Assembly (NCBI RefSeq): GCF_028583425.1
Contig: NC_072801.1
Span: 19,178,001 to 19,242,000, forward strand
Length of the DNA stretch: 64,000 bases
Origin: Eublepharis macularius
Taxonomy: Eukaryota; Chordata; Lepidosauria; Squamata; Eublepharidae
Direction of reading: 5' to 3'
Shown: piece by piece, positions 36,830-62,991 of the stretch
Layout: every line of letters starts with the position of its first letter
Position numbering within the stretch: position 1 is the stretch's first letter
Translations under genes and position numbers: made by a program
Notes under the pieces: model-generated
Databases searched by the model: none
Told to the model about the DNA's origin: nothing
Seen by the model: the letters and a program-made list of their open reading frames with translations, nothing else

Positions 36830-38318
36830 TTAATTTTGATTTCCATTTATTATGGTAATCTATTTACACCTTTAAGGATTTTGTGGTTGTCTTATGCAGA
36901 GAGCTGCCGAGTATGAAACCAAAGCCACCAACCATCATACAGTATAGTTAGAATTGAAATGAATGCAAATGAAAGGATGCAACTCAAAACAAGGACATGT
37001 GACTTTAGCAGACCTGCTACTTCCCTTCACCTTTTCTCACCTCTCCCCCAAATAAAGGATACTCTTCTAACCTATCAAGAAAGATTTTGCCAGCTTTACT
37101 GGGATCAGACTTCTATTTAAATGGATGAAGCCTCCAGTACATAAGGAGTGTCCTGTTCACACCAGTGTGGCAAATAAGCAGTCTGAGTGCTGATACAAAG
37201 TATGATTACATTCATGTTAGGTTTAAGAAGATGCAGCCAGAACTTAATTCCATTCTTTGTTATCAGACTTTTATGGCCTTTTTGCTTGTATGCAAAAGTA
37301 GCTGAAGTTAGTAACTGTGCCAAACACACTTGCTTCCCATATATTTACTGAACTGCAGTTATTTGGCAGAATAATGTAGTATGCTAGTTTAAAAAGAGGC
37401 AGAGCTACAAGCATCAAGATCTCTTCGCTGAGCTTTCTATTGCCTACAGGATTATAAAGAAAGCAAACCTCAATGTTTCTGAAATCTATTTTCAAACCAC
37501 CGAGGATGATAACACTGTTAATCCGTTTACAATTAAGACAGAAATTTTGTCTTGCAACAAATTTAAGAAGCCTATGGTTTTAATACATTACAAGTATTTT
37601 CCTTAAGCACAGTAATAAAACGACAATAAGAAAACACAAATACCAGACTTACTTATGAGTCTCGTGCATCAAATATTTAAATGTTTTTTTATACAGACCC
37701 TATTAAAAAAACTAGACGTTGCACGACTCCAAAGCTACAGCAGTTTGAATAGAAGAAAATTGAATCTCTGTGCATTCCTAGCTTCAGTTTTCCACATACT
37801 GTCTAATGCAGCAATTCATACTACATAAGTAGTGACAACTCAGGCATTTTGAAGCCCTGTTTATCCGTATCATTTGTGGCTCAAAACTTCAGAAAGAAAT
37901 GTGTTAATTTTATCTGCAGGGGTTTGCAGAAATAAACCTAGAGTCAGAAGAGATCACTTAAAACATTTAAGCGGAATGGAGAATACTAACTGGCATCTTT
38001 CTACCACAAATAAATAGCAAAAGATGTCATCCACACTAATAAAATCAAAATGTTTACTCCACCACACTGATTAACAACATTCCCACCCTATGACGCCGCT
38101 AGCTGCATTTATTATTGGAATGACTTGCCCATTTTTGCAGACTATACTGACTGTGTGGTCAAATAACTACACAGATCCTATTTAAAAAGAGGGAATCCTG
38201 TTTTAACGTTAAAAGGCTATGACTGAAATAAGCACTGCTATTCTACGAAACACACAATAATTCTAATACATTGTTCCCAGAACACATTATACTGTGAAGT
38301 GCAGAGGAAAGCAGAGCT
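36830..38318 (-). other. ARL6IP1: Probable 3' UTR of ARL6IP1
   Basis: No coding exon or clear repeat is seen in this AT-rich stretch after the ARL6IP1 stop. A minus-strand AATAAA lies at 36846-36851, giving a UTR of about 1.5 kb, similar to what I recall for mammals. Other AATAAA words nearer the stop (for example near 38110) could also be used. Confidence 0.4.
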
Positions 38319-41300
38319 TCATTCATTTTTCTTCTCCTTTTGTTTAAGGAGTTTGTTGACCTCCCTTTTTGCCATTCCAGCATACTTTGAAATAATTCCA
38401 TGTTTGTTTAATCCAGGAAACAACAGGAAGAAGCTCACTAGAAGAAAAAAGACAAAATTATCAGCAGTGATCATGTAAATCATTTTAAATGGCCAATCCC
38501 ATGTCTCCTTGTATTCTAATCAACAACACAGCATTACAGGCTTTCCTCTCCTCTTTTGGAGGAAAAAATGTAATATATCCTTGGTGCAAAATCACCCTGC
38601 AAACTGCTTACCAATAAGATAGGTGAGGAACAGGTTGTGAACTTGCTGTCCTATCCAAGCAATCACTGCTAACGAACACAGCATTGTTGTGAAATACTAG
38701 GAGAGAGATGTAAGAGTTAATGAAATCTTTAAAAAGCACTTGAAGATTTTAAAAATGACTCCATTGTCCCCTGTGGCTATTACAAGAGACATGGCTGATG
38801 AATGTACCAATCCTATTTGGCAAAATATCCCTATTGTACTAATTAGGAATACTAGCGACTTGCTTATCTATCATAATTAAAAGCCATTCGATTTTTAAAA
38901 ACTAACGTTAATTTTCCACATTAGATTTTCAGTTTTAGGGGAGGGGCTGTGGATCATCTGCTTTCGATGCATAAATTCCCACATGCGATCCCTGGCATCT
39001 CCAGCTCAAAGTATCAGGTCGCTGGCTCTACCTGAGACCCTAGACATAATACTCAATTTATATACCACCCTTCAGGACAACCAACACCCACTCAGAGCGG
39101 TTTACAAAATATGTCGTTATTATTCCCACAACAATCATCCTGTGAGGTGGGCGGGCCTGAGAGAGCTCCAGAGAGCTAGTAGATAAGCCAGACTTTCATA
39201 GACCAATGCTGGACTCAGTTAAAGGTAAATTCATATGTTCAAATGGTTTTTGAGAGTTCCCATAAATCAAGTTTCCTATACTTCTAATAAAGTCAATGCT
39301 TTTCAATTAACGCGACCATTTGGGGGGGGGATGGGCAAAAATGGTCAGCACTAAAAATTTAAATGTGAAAGATCCTTATTAAAATGATAACTTCATATTA
39401 GCAACTAAAATCTTGTTTTAATGCAGCAAAACACTTTTTTTACCAAGCAACACCAAATTTAGCAACATCAAATTCGCAATGACTATCACATCTTCACAGA
39501 AGTATGCAAATTACCATTTTAGGCTTTTCTTCCTTAAAGGCAAAAAGACGTTTCCACCAACCAACAATCTTGCGCCGTGTTTTTACCAGGTTGCTACAGA
39601 TTTCATGAAAGCGTTGCTGCTGCTCAGTAGTCCTTAAAAAAAAATCTTTAAGTGAAGATATTGACATCAATTGATAAAGCACAGTAACATACCATCCCTC
39701 ATAACTACTACTTGTAGTAGTTACTTGTAACATACTACTGTTGTAACCCGCCCTGAACCCATATGGAGGGAGGGCAGGCTATAAATCAATTAAATAAATA
39801 AATAATAATAACAACTGTAGATCTGTTATTGAGGGCACTCAACTTCAAACAAAGCATCCAGTTGTTGTCTCACCTTTCACCACCAGTTAAAAATGTAGGA
39901 ATAAAATTAGCATTTAATGTAGAAATACTGTTTCATCAGTTCTTGCTATTTACTTCAATATTCTGCTTATCAGCCAATGAAAACAATGCTATTTTTTGTA
40001 AGTTTGTAAATTTACAAAAAAGTTTACAAGTTTATAAATTTTCTAAATCAGTCAGATTAAAAAATCATAAATATATAAAAAATATAATCAAATAATCAAA
40101 AACAAGTCCAAGTCTAAGCTAGAAGGAGATAAGCCAATAGGCATGTTGAAAAAGTACTACCTTAAGTACAGGAATTCTTGAGCTATCTCCAAATGTTTAG
40201 ACAGCTGATTTTTTTACTCTTTATATAAGCTTTGCTCAAAAGCAACTACTTACACAGGATCATCAGTATACATTGGTTTTAAAGAGTAACAAAAAAAAGG
40301 AAAGGAAATATTTGACCCTTGCAACAAAGACCTTGCAATTTAAATTTCAAAAGAAGAGGAGTCAGCAAAGGAGGGAAAGTCAGTAATAGCAAACATAAGG
40401 TAGAGGCAAGGGAATACTACAATATGTCGTTAAAAGAGAATTCTACCCTTGTACATTTTCCTTTCATTCATTCAAGAGTACTAGGTAGTGGCCTTTTGTT
40501 CTGGATTTTATACACGCTTCTCTTCATGATTATAAACTCTGGAAATACAATACAAGAACAAGTATGATAATTATTTCTAGTTCTCAAGTACCATACCATT
40601 TGCTGGAGCCAAAAATTCTAGGAGCAAGAGCAGGTACAAGGTAGTCAGCCAAACAAAGCAACATAACAAAACAAGAAACTCCCGAGAGAACAGATGGGTC
40701 CAGGTAGTAAATCATCCTGTTTGGACAAGAAAAGAGTAGTTATGTAGACAGACAGACCCATGTTCAGTGTTTCAACTTCTGACATTTGACATATACAGAG
40801 CAGAAAGACCAGAAGGGGTGGGACATATAAGCCCTGCCCTTCCTGTTGGTTGTAGAACTGGCAAGCACATGCATACATACCTAGAAAATGTAGCAGTCTG
40901 AAGAGATCAGCCCCAGCCACAATTGTGGTGCATTCGGGTATTGGCATGTTATCCAAAGCTTTCAAACATGTACTTTATTCATTGTTACCGTGTATCTTAC
41001 TCAATTGTGATAAAATTAGCTTTATGTGTTGCAATAAAAGGAAAGCGTAGCTTCTGGTTTAGTTAATAAAATGGGTATAAGATGCAAACATAACCACCCT
41101 TATTGATAACTTACAGAAAAACAAAGGAAACAACACTGAGCATAGCAGGTGGAAACCAAGGTTTTTCCCAACGAAGGATTTTGTCGGTGACCAGAATCAC
41201 TTCTCCCCATCCTTGCAAGTGTTCTTCCAAACTAGCTGTCTCTGCAGCCTGTGAACGAAAGCAGTTTTTAAAAAAGGCATAGCATTTGCTGTAGATAAAA

Positions 41301-44300
41301 TGTGTGCATACTTCATGGAGTGTATCTGCAGAGGGCTCTACCTACTTTGAGGAGGGGATGTTGGATTGGATCTAGACTAAATTCCCTGTTCCCGATCCCA
41401 CATTGGCCAGAAGCAGCATATAATGGAAATCAGGACAAGGAAGGCAGGAAAGTTCCATCTTACACTGAAAAATCCAGTTTGGATCCAACTTGTATGTACT
41501 TGTTGATACAAAGACCAACACTGACTTTCTTTCAATTTTATACTGCAAGCTGTCTTGACTTCCTACAAGGTAGAAACGTGACTAATAAATGTTATAAATA
41601 AATAAATAATACATAAATGTTGATTTGTATCACCAAAGTTGTTTACATCAAAGTAGATCTCAGTATGATAATTCCCAGACACCCACACATTCACAACAGG
41701 TCCTTTTTGATGTTCCCATAAAAATAAGCTTTGTCACCTGCCTGGCCCCCACATGGATGACAAGCCACAAAACCAAGCCTTCCACAAATAAACTACAGTG
41801 GCGTCTCCAAATATGCAGAAATGCATTACTATGTACATTAGTAAAAAATTTTTAAAAAAACAGGAGACTGAAAATGCTCTAGAAAGGGCAGAATATTTAT
41901 AGCTGAGTGTTAACCAAGGGGTGGGGGAGAAGTTTCCTTGAGATCTAACCCAATTCTAACATTAACATTTTACGTGTATCTCCCAACACAGATACAAAAA
42001 AAAGGCTTGGAAAGTAAATGTTTTGTTTTGGATATGAAATCCTGGTCTCTCAAATTATTAAATTTGGGCTGAAGGATATGGCAGGAGGTAGCCTCGCTTT
42101 CAAGCGTCAAGTGGTACAAAGGCCAGCATTTTTGGTGGAACATCACATTTCTGAAAATCATGCTTTTGTATTAATATCCTCAAATGTCTTAATAGCATTT
42201 AATAATTCTACTGTTCCAAGAAAGTGGTTTGCCTAAAATGTGTAATTATAACATTTTTTTAGTTTTATATAGCACTTTTTGCATACAAAATTTTTGAACT
42301 GATTTTCATGGCCAAAAAAACTAAAAGCCTGTAAAGAAACAGGAAGTCTGAGGTAAAAATTTTATTATCAGAATGTAGATGAAGAATCAACACAGCAGCC
42401 CAAAACCCACAAGGACAGCTCATGTTGATCCAGCATTTAAATCCTTTCTCGTCTCATTTATTTCCTGAAATATAAAAGATAAAAATTCAGTACACTGATT
42501 CTAGGCCTCTAGGTTCTGCCTGTTTCTGAACTTTAAAGTTGGAAATACGCCATTATGTGACCCTTTTCAGAGAAACACTGCTTAATACTTAGAAAAGGCA
42601 ATACTTAAAAAAGACAATCACAGAGCAAACTGGATTATCCGATGTTCTTATTGGCCATTTAAACATTGTAGCATAAGTGGAACAGAAAGAGACAAATTTG
42701 GCAGGCACAAATGTGTGTGTGTGTGGGGGGGGGAATAATTTATATTTCCAGGTCAAGAAAAAGAGTTATAGCAAATAGAAATTCATTAGTAAGCATGTTC
42801 TTAAGTCCTCTTCTCCATGCTGCCTCCTCCACCAACCCCTGAAGCACTAGCATACTCTCAGCTCACTTGACAGCATGAACAAAGCACATCAATTCTTGCC
42901 CATATTAGCATGACAGAGAGCCAGTGCAGATGGCTTCAATGCCACAGAGGCCAATGACAACACAGTCTTATCAGAGGAACAAGAACATGGTATTTTAGTG
43001 CTCTGCATTACTTGGCAGAAAAGAAAAAGGGCCCAGTGCGCATTTATTAGAACAAATGCCAGAAGAAGTACACTATGCATCCCATGATCAGCATCTAGAT
43101 TTGCAGATAAAGCAGAAATTCACGTGAGAGGAAAGAAACTCTACAATCCACTACCTCTGAGTCATGGTCCTTATCACAGAAAGCAAACAGCATCCCACAG
43201 AACAATAGATTTCACTCTGATTTTGGGTCTTTCTGGAGGGGACACTCCTATCCAACCTTCCAATGTACACAACCCAGGAGTATCTGGCAGCTGCATTATT
43301 GCAGCAAGAGTCAAAAAAAGATCACCTTGGAATCACACACCAAGCAGCTTTACTGCAGCAGGCTTATGCCACAGTAAATCAGCCTTTTAAAAGCATCCTT
43401 GAGACAGACAGAGCAACACAGTAGTGAGTGTCAGGTTAGGACTAAAGATACAGGTCCAAATCCCCACTGAAAACGAAACACAGGGAATAGCGTGGGGCCA
43501 CTCAGCTTTACACATCTCACAAGGTTGCTCCAAGAATAAAATAAAACGGGGTGGGGGGCATGGAGATGTTTGGTGTAGTGATTAAGAGCAGTGGGACTCT
43601 AATCTGGAGAGCCAGGTTTGATTCCCCACTTCAAGCCAGCTGGGTGACCTAGGGTCAGTCACAGCTCTCTCTGAGCTCTCTCAGCCCCACCCACTTCACA
43701 GGGTGTTGTGGGGATGATGATAATCATAATGATAATAATATACTCTGCAAACCACTCTTAGTGGACGTTATGTTGTCCAGAAGGGCGGTATATAAATCGA
43801 ATGTTGTTGTTGTTATTGCTATTATTATGTCCCTGAGCTCCTTGGAGAAGATAACAATACACTCCATAAATAATAAACGAGACCACAATCAGCCTCACTG
43901 ACCACAGCGGGCCTTACTCGCACCAAGAAAGGAAAAGGAGAAGAGTCCTTCGGTTTGCTTGCAGCTTGACCCGTGCTGTTGTTTGCACACAACTACCTTA
44001 ACCTTCCCAGTTCAGATACTGCTGTGCAACATTTTAACGATAAGCAGCCCATCTCGCTTACCTCCCGCGAATATCTTCTCTTACACCGCTCCCCCTCCCC
44101 CCAAAATCTGACACAAACCCCGCCTGGGGGTGAGAAAAGAGAAGCCTTTCAACAGCCCAGCTTGGAGGGCAGGGGCTGAGAGTGAAAGGAGGAACAGCGC
44201 AGCCCCTCCTCCTCCTCCTCTTCACCCGTGGGAAGGGCGGGCGGGCAGGCACTCCTCCCCAGCCGTTCCAGTCACGGAAAGAACCAGGGGGAGGCCGACA

Positions 44301-44400
44301 CAGCCGTCCTCTCTCCGAGACCCTTAGAAGAGGACGGGGGAAAGGCTCCACAGCGCGCACTCACCAGCTGGTTGGTGCTCCTGTTGTCGCCCTCCGCCAT
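38319..44400 (-). CDS. ARL6IP1: ADP-ribosylation factor-like 6 interacting protein 1 (ARL6IP1)
   Basis: Six coding exons: 44365-44400, 41115-41248, 40597-40716, 39515-39632, 38612-38696 and 38319-38437 (stop TGA 38321-38319). They total 612 nt, i.e. 203 residues plus stop, the mammalian length. The protein starts MAEGDNRSTNQL, has two pairs of hydrophobic segments (around residues 42-95 and 130-175, including SVVSFVFL, YYLDPSVLSGVSCFVM and FFLLFPGL), and ends KLLKQKEKKNE. It is an ER membrane protein with reticulon-like hairpins that shapes tubules and opposes ER-stress apoptosis. The conserved soluble stretch TTEQQQRFHEICSNLVKTRR lies between the pairs. All sites are AG/GT and no disruption is seen. 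Confidence 0.97.
38935..39185. repeat. Two adjoining SINE fragments
   Basis: 38935-39050 is a tRNA-Ala-like SINE head in plus sense (GGGGCTGTGGATCATCTGCT, CGATCCCTGGCATCTCCAGC, CCTGAGACCCTAGA). 39055-39185 is a reverse Sauria-type tail (TTTATATACCACCCTTCAGG, CACTCAGAGCGGTTTACAAA, CTGTGAGGTGGGCGGGCCTG). Both lie in an ARL6IP1 intron. Confidence 0.55.
39738..39815 (+). repeat. SINE/LINE 3' tail
   Basis: TGTAACCCGCCCTGAACCCA, GGAGGGAGGGCAGGCTATAA and a run of AAATAAATAAATAATAATAA form a typical tail. It is intronic in ARL6IP1. Confidence 0.45.
43430..43555 (+). repeat. tRNA-derived SINE fragment
   Basis: Contains GTGAGTGTCAGGTTAGGACT, a degenerate B-box CAGGTCCAAATCCCCACT and CTCACAAGGTTGCTCCAAGA. 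It is followed directly by the next SINE. Confidence 0.5.
43560..43830 (+). repeat. Full-length Sauria-type SINE
   Basis: Head GTTTGGTGTAGTGATTAAGA, B-box GGTTTGATTCCCCACTTC, body CTCTCAGCCCCACCCACTTC, tail AAGGGCGGTATATAAATCGA ending in (GTT)n. Same family as 26030-26290. It lies in ARL6IP1 intron 1. Confidence 0.75.
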
Positions 44401-44710
44401 TTTGTGTGGACAGCTGCGGCCTACAGGCTCGTCTGCCTTCCACTCCCCCGCCGTCGCCGTCGTCGCTCCTCCCGGTTTCCCCCACCCCGCCCCCAGCAAT
44501 TCTCCCTCCTACCCGAGCTCAGCCCCACAACTGTCTGCGCTCCAAGCCGGTCTCTCCAGGAGCTGCGCTTCCTTTTATAACCTCCAGTCTGACGTTGGCT
44601 CCACCCATTCCCTCGTCCGCGATTGGCCGGTTCCTTTCCACCTGCGCGGCCTCCGCTCCAATCAATGAGGCTCGGGACAGTTCTCGTTTGAATCTTGACC
44701 AATAAGCGCG
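44400..44710 (-). promoter_or_regulatory. ARL6IP1: ARL6IP1 CpG-island promoter with TATA and CCAAT boxes
   Basis: In gene sense TTATAAAAGG (plus 44571-44580) lies about 170 bp before the ATG; the start is expected near 44545. CCAAT-type motifs are at plus 44622-44626, 44658-44662 and 44699-44703, alternating in orientation and spaced about 35-40 bp, as in NF-Y-driven promoters. The CpG island spans about 44160-44770. Confidence 0.7.
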
Positions 44711-44834
44711 GCCGTTTGCCGTTGGGGGTGCTTTCAGGCAAGTTTCGAGAGGGCGGGGGAACGGAGGTCATCTCTTGCAAGGCACGTTTTAACGCCTTGG
44801 GGGCGAGGGAAGGAAGCTGTTTGAGCGCCGACTA

Positions 44835-44965
44835 CGATCTGACAGTCCAGGGTTCGAATCCCCACTGTGCTGGGGAAGGTCTCGGGGTGGTTTGGGCCAG
44901 TCGCCTTCTTTCTACCTCCCTGGGTTGTTGCAAGGATAAAATGGAGAGGGGAGAATGTGGGTGTG
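44835..44965 (+). repeat. tRNA-derived SINE
   Basis: CCAGGGTTCGAATCCCCACT (good B-box), CGGGGTGGTTTGGGCCAGTC, CTACCTCCCTGGGTTGTTGC and AAAATGGAGAGGGGAGAATG. It lies between the ARL6IP1 promoter and the SMG1 3' end. Confidence 0.6.
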
Positions 44966-45404
44966 CCTTCGATTGCCTCACAACATACCCTGGGTGCAGT
45001 GTTTTATGGCTGCAAACTGGGGTGCTCAAACCTTGTGGTGCCATACTAGGTTATACATTTCATTCATGCATTTGGCCAGTCACTATCTTAGGTTGACCTA
45101 CCTCATGGGGCTATAGTGAAAACACAGAAGTTAGAATCGCAGCCAGGAAACCGTAGGACACAAATGCAACATACAGGTGATCACTTTCTGAACAGCACCT
45201 CTCCAGGCTGTTCTTTACACATTCTCTTAAATTTACCCTGCCAGAATGCATCCTGCAATGGCTTAAGCAGCAAATACCATTAAAAAATTAACACCTACTG
45301 GGCTGATACTCAAGACGTGTAAACTAAGCTGCTTCAAATTCATTTCATGCACAATCCTCTCCTGAAAATATTTAGCTGATGTTGAAACTGGGCAGTGATT
45401 GCAG

Positions 45405-45745
45405 GTGAGTGACAAAGAATCTGTTTTGCCTGCAGAAAGTCCTAGGTTCAGTTGCCAGCATCTCCAGCTGAAAAGGATCACTATTATAGTTGGCATGAAA
45501 GATCACTACTGGAAACTCTGGAGAGCGACTGTGACAGACCACGGATCTGATTCAATCTAAGACATGTGAACACATGAAGCTACCTTACTGAACCAGACCC
45601 TTGGTCCATCAAGGACAACATTGTCTACTCAGACTGGCGGTGGCTCTCCGAGTCTCAGGCAGCGGCCTTTCACACAATTTGTTTATCAGGGATTAAACCC
45701 CAGGACCTGCTTGCCATGCTCCACTGAGCCATGGCCCCATCCCAG
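45405..45745. repeat. Inverted pair of tRNA-Ala-like SINEs
   Basis: The plus copy at about 45405-45562 has GCCAGCATCTCCAGCTGAAA and CTCTGGAGAGCGACTGTGAC. A reverse copy follows immediately at about 45570-45745 (GAAGCTACCTTACTGAACCA, TCCATCAAGGACAACATTGT, CCACTGAGCCATGGCCCC). The two face tail to tail just beyond the SMG1 poly(A) site. Confidence 0.65.
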
Positions 45746-45989
45746 ACTAGGTTCATGCATTCCCTCTTTGTAAAAAATTACATGTCGGAAGGAACTCTCC
45801 CTGTCACCCTTTATTCTAAAGTACCACCAGTATAAACAGATATTCTTTATGGGAACAGGTCCTGCCCCCATGCACCATTGCCTGTTTTGTTCTTAGGGGC
45901 TCTCACTGCACACTTCCACATGAGATCTACAACAAAACTGAGTTTTGTTTTGCAGCTGAAAGAAATGAATGCCGCACACAGACATTAAG

Positions 45990-48433
45990 AATACAAGTTG
46001 AATTTAAGCTTTATTACATTATGCAGTAAAGACCCACCCACCCCCACCTCCATACAAGTTTCATTTCTGGAGAGAAGTGATATAATAATACATTAATCAC
46101 AGGTACAGCGGCCTGCCTCCAGTCCCGGCTTCCAAGAAACAGAACAATTTTATTCCAATTGTATTGATACAGAATGCTTGTTAAGGATGGTTCATACACA
46201 AGGCAGGTGGGGGAGGCAAAATAAAGAATGCACTAAAACTGTGTGAATTTTGCCTTAGTTCAATTTTTACTAGAAAAAAAAGCCCCAAGAAGCCTCTCCC
46301 TCTCCTGAAATACATGGCAACGGCTTGAGAGTGCTGGCATTGGAACTCAATTACTAACAAGCTTTAGTAAGTTTATGTACATGGGCACGTGATTCATCTA
46401 AGCCAGGTAACAGAGAGAGTGGTGTAGCTGTGTGGAAGATTGCTAACAGTTATCGAGTCTCCTCTGCCTAAGATACCCTGAGGAAGCAAAAGGGCTCCCC
46501 CTTCCATGTTCTAAACATCAGAACATTTCCTTTCTTTTGCTAGCTCTTAATATAGATTTCATATCCACTCTTCTAAAACAAAGGCTCTCTCAGGTAAATA
46601 TGCTACATTAGTGGAAATTAAGTTAAATAACTATTTGAGCTTTTTTTTTTTTAAATCTCAGAAGAGATTAATAGGAAATAACATAAGCCCTGATTTGTCT
46701 ACATTCAGTGACTTTCACAGCAAATGACTTGTAAAGGAAGATGGGAAGGGGGGAGCTGCTAGCCCCCAAAATTTATTCTTCAACTTCACAATCAAGCTGC
46801 ATTCACCTAATATCACCATCCATAAGTGAGAATTATGGCATAAGGTTCTTTCAGGAACTAATTATACTCTTCTAGTACAAGCTCTTAAGTTACTAATTTC
46901 TGTTTAAGCAGGCAAGTGAAACACTGAAGACGGGTTTAAAGTGCCATTTAAATAGCAACTTCTTTCTCACGCCCACACTTCAAGAGTGCAAGGTAGATTT
47001 AGGAAAAGACATTGACCAATTAACTATGAATGTGTAATTGAGCAATACCTAGTGGAAATCATGTGGGGGGGGGGGAACTTCAGTCCTTTATGCCATTTCA
47101 CAAGAACAAAAACAGTAAAAAAGAAAAATATAGTCCTTTCTTAGCTTTATGCATCCATGTTTTTTAAATCCCCAGATAGAACTGAAATGGTACATTTACA
47201 AGTATAAATCAAAGTCTGACGTGAATTAAACAGCATAAAACTACCTCCTCTAGAACTTCACTTTATTGATTTTGTTTCATCAACAATGTAAAACTCTACT
47301 TGCTCTATCCTGGTTTCTTTTTTTAAAAAAAAATGGTAAAGGTTACATTAGATTTGCTACGTTTACAAAAAGAACTACAGCAATCACAGGAGAATGAGCT
47401 TTGAAAGAAAGGTCTGAATTACAAAGGAGTATATACTGCAAGCAGAGGGAAAGTTTCACATGAAATCAAATGCCTGGCAGATTAACTCTGAAATGCACAG
47501 TGGATTTGGGGAAACTGTACATGATAGAATCACAAAAATGACTGTAAAATAAACAAAACACCCCAACGATTTGCATTTGATCACTCAAAAAAGGTAAATC
47601 ACGTAACAGCCAGCATTTTCTGTGCTTTTGGAAAACTGCCTTGCCCCCCCCCCCCCGCCCCCAAAGGTTAATGTGCCTGAACAGTGAAATACAAGGATTG
47701 AAATAAAATCGATTCTGGAAATACACCTAAACTACAAGAATAAACCAGAAGTGGGAAAGAACTAAAAAAAAAAAAAGACAAAGGCTCTCTTTCTTCTTAG
47801 AGGTTCTTCCAATATAGTTAGGTAGCTGATGTGCAGCTCTTTTTGTATTTCAGTCCATTTCTGAAGTTCATCTCATGTAGCGTTTTGTTTTTTCCTTCTT
47901 TTTTGCACTACCTGGTCAACTCAACCAGCACCATTACCAAGCAACAAGAGTAACTCAAGTATCCGAATCTCTCAAATCTTCCTTTGCTGTGATTTCTTCA
48001 CGGCCCCCTTCTTTTTTTTTTCTGTTTCGGGTTCAGTATTTCCTGGATTGTTCACGGGGTCAGGTGGAACTGGGTTCCAAATCACTCTGCGGTCTGTAGC
48101 ATTCCCAATTTCTTTCTGCGGCTATTTCCCCACCCCCACGCGACACGATTTGCAGTTCTTCTGTAGCAGAAAGACAGCCGTGTTGTTCAGGCGGTGAACT
48201 TTCACCCTTGACCCTGGGGGGGTTCCAGGCCATTGTGTTTAGCGTATCCCTGAGGTGCAGCTACTCTGCAGGACTCACTCCCAGTGCACCGAGATTGCCT
48301 AGGTTTCCTCACATTAAGCCCCAGAAATGCATCACCAGCCGACTGTGGTGCTGCTATGGATGCCCTGAGGCTGAGTTGATTCTGCTGGATGTCTGACCTT
48401 GCTGAACCAGACTGACCTGCTATCTCTTCCTGT
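45990..48433 (-). other. SMG1: 3' UTR of SMG1 with poly(A) signal
   Basis: From the SMG1 stop (48436-48434) no further exon is seen. The first well-placed minus-strand AATAAA is at 46010-46015 in the context AATAAAGCTTAAATTC, giving a UTR of about 2.4 kb. It contains homopolymer runs (C run at about 47645-47656, A run at 47763-47775). A 470-bp part (46358-46830) has a diverged copy at 35.5 kb. Confidence 0.55.
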
Positions 48434-62968
<14,535 letters not shown>

Positions 62969-62991
62969 CTAGAAGACATTATGTTAGTAGA

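Noticed and set aside
44058-44780. Multiple 100-150-codon frames on both strands around the ARL6IP1 first exon
   Set aside because: High GC content removes stop codons in CpG islands; only the 12-codon ARL6IP1 start is supported by homology and splicing.
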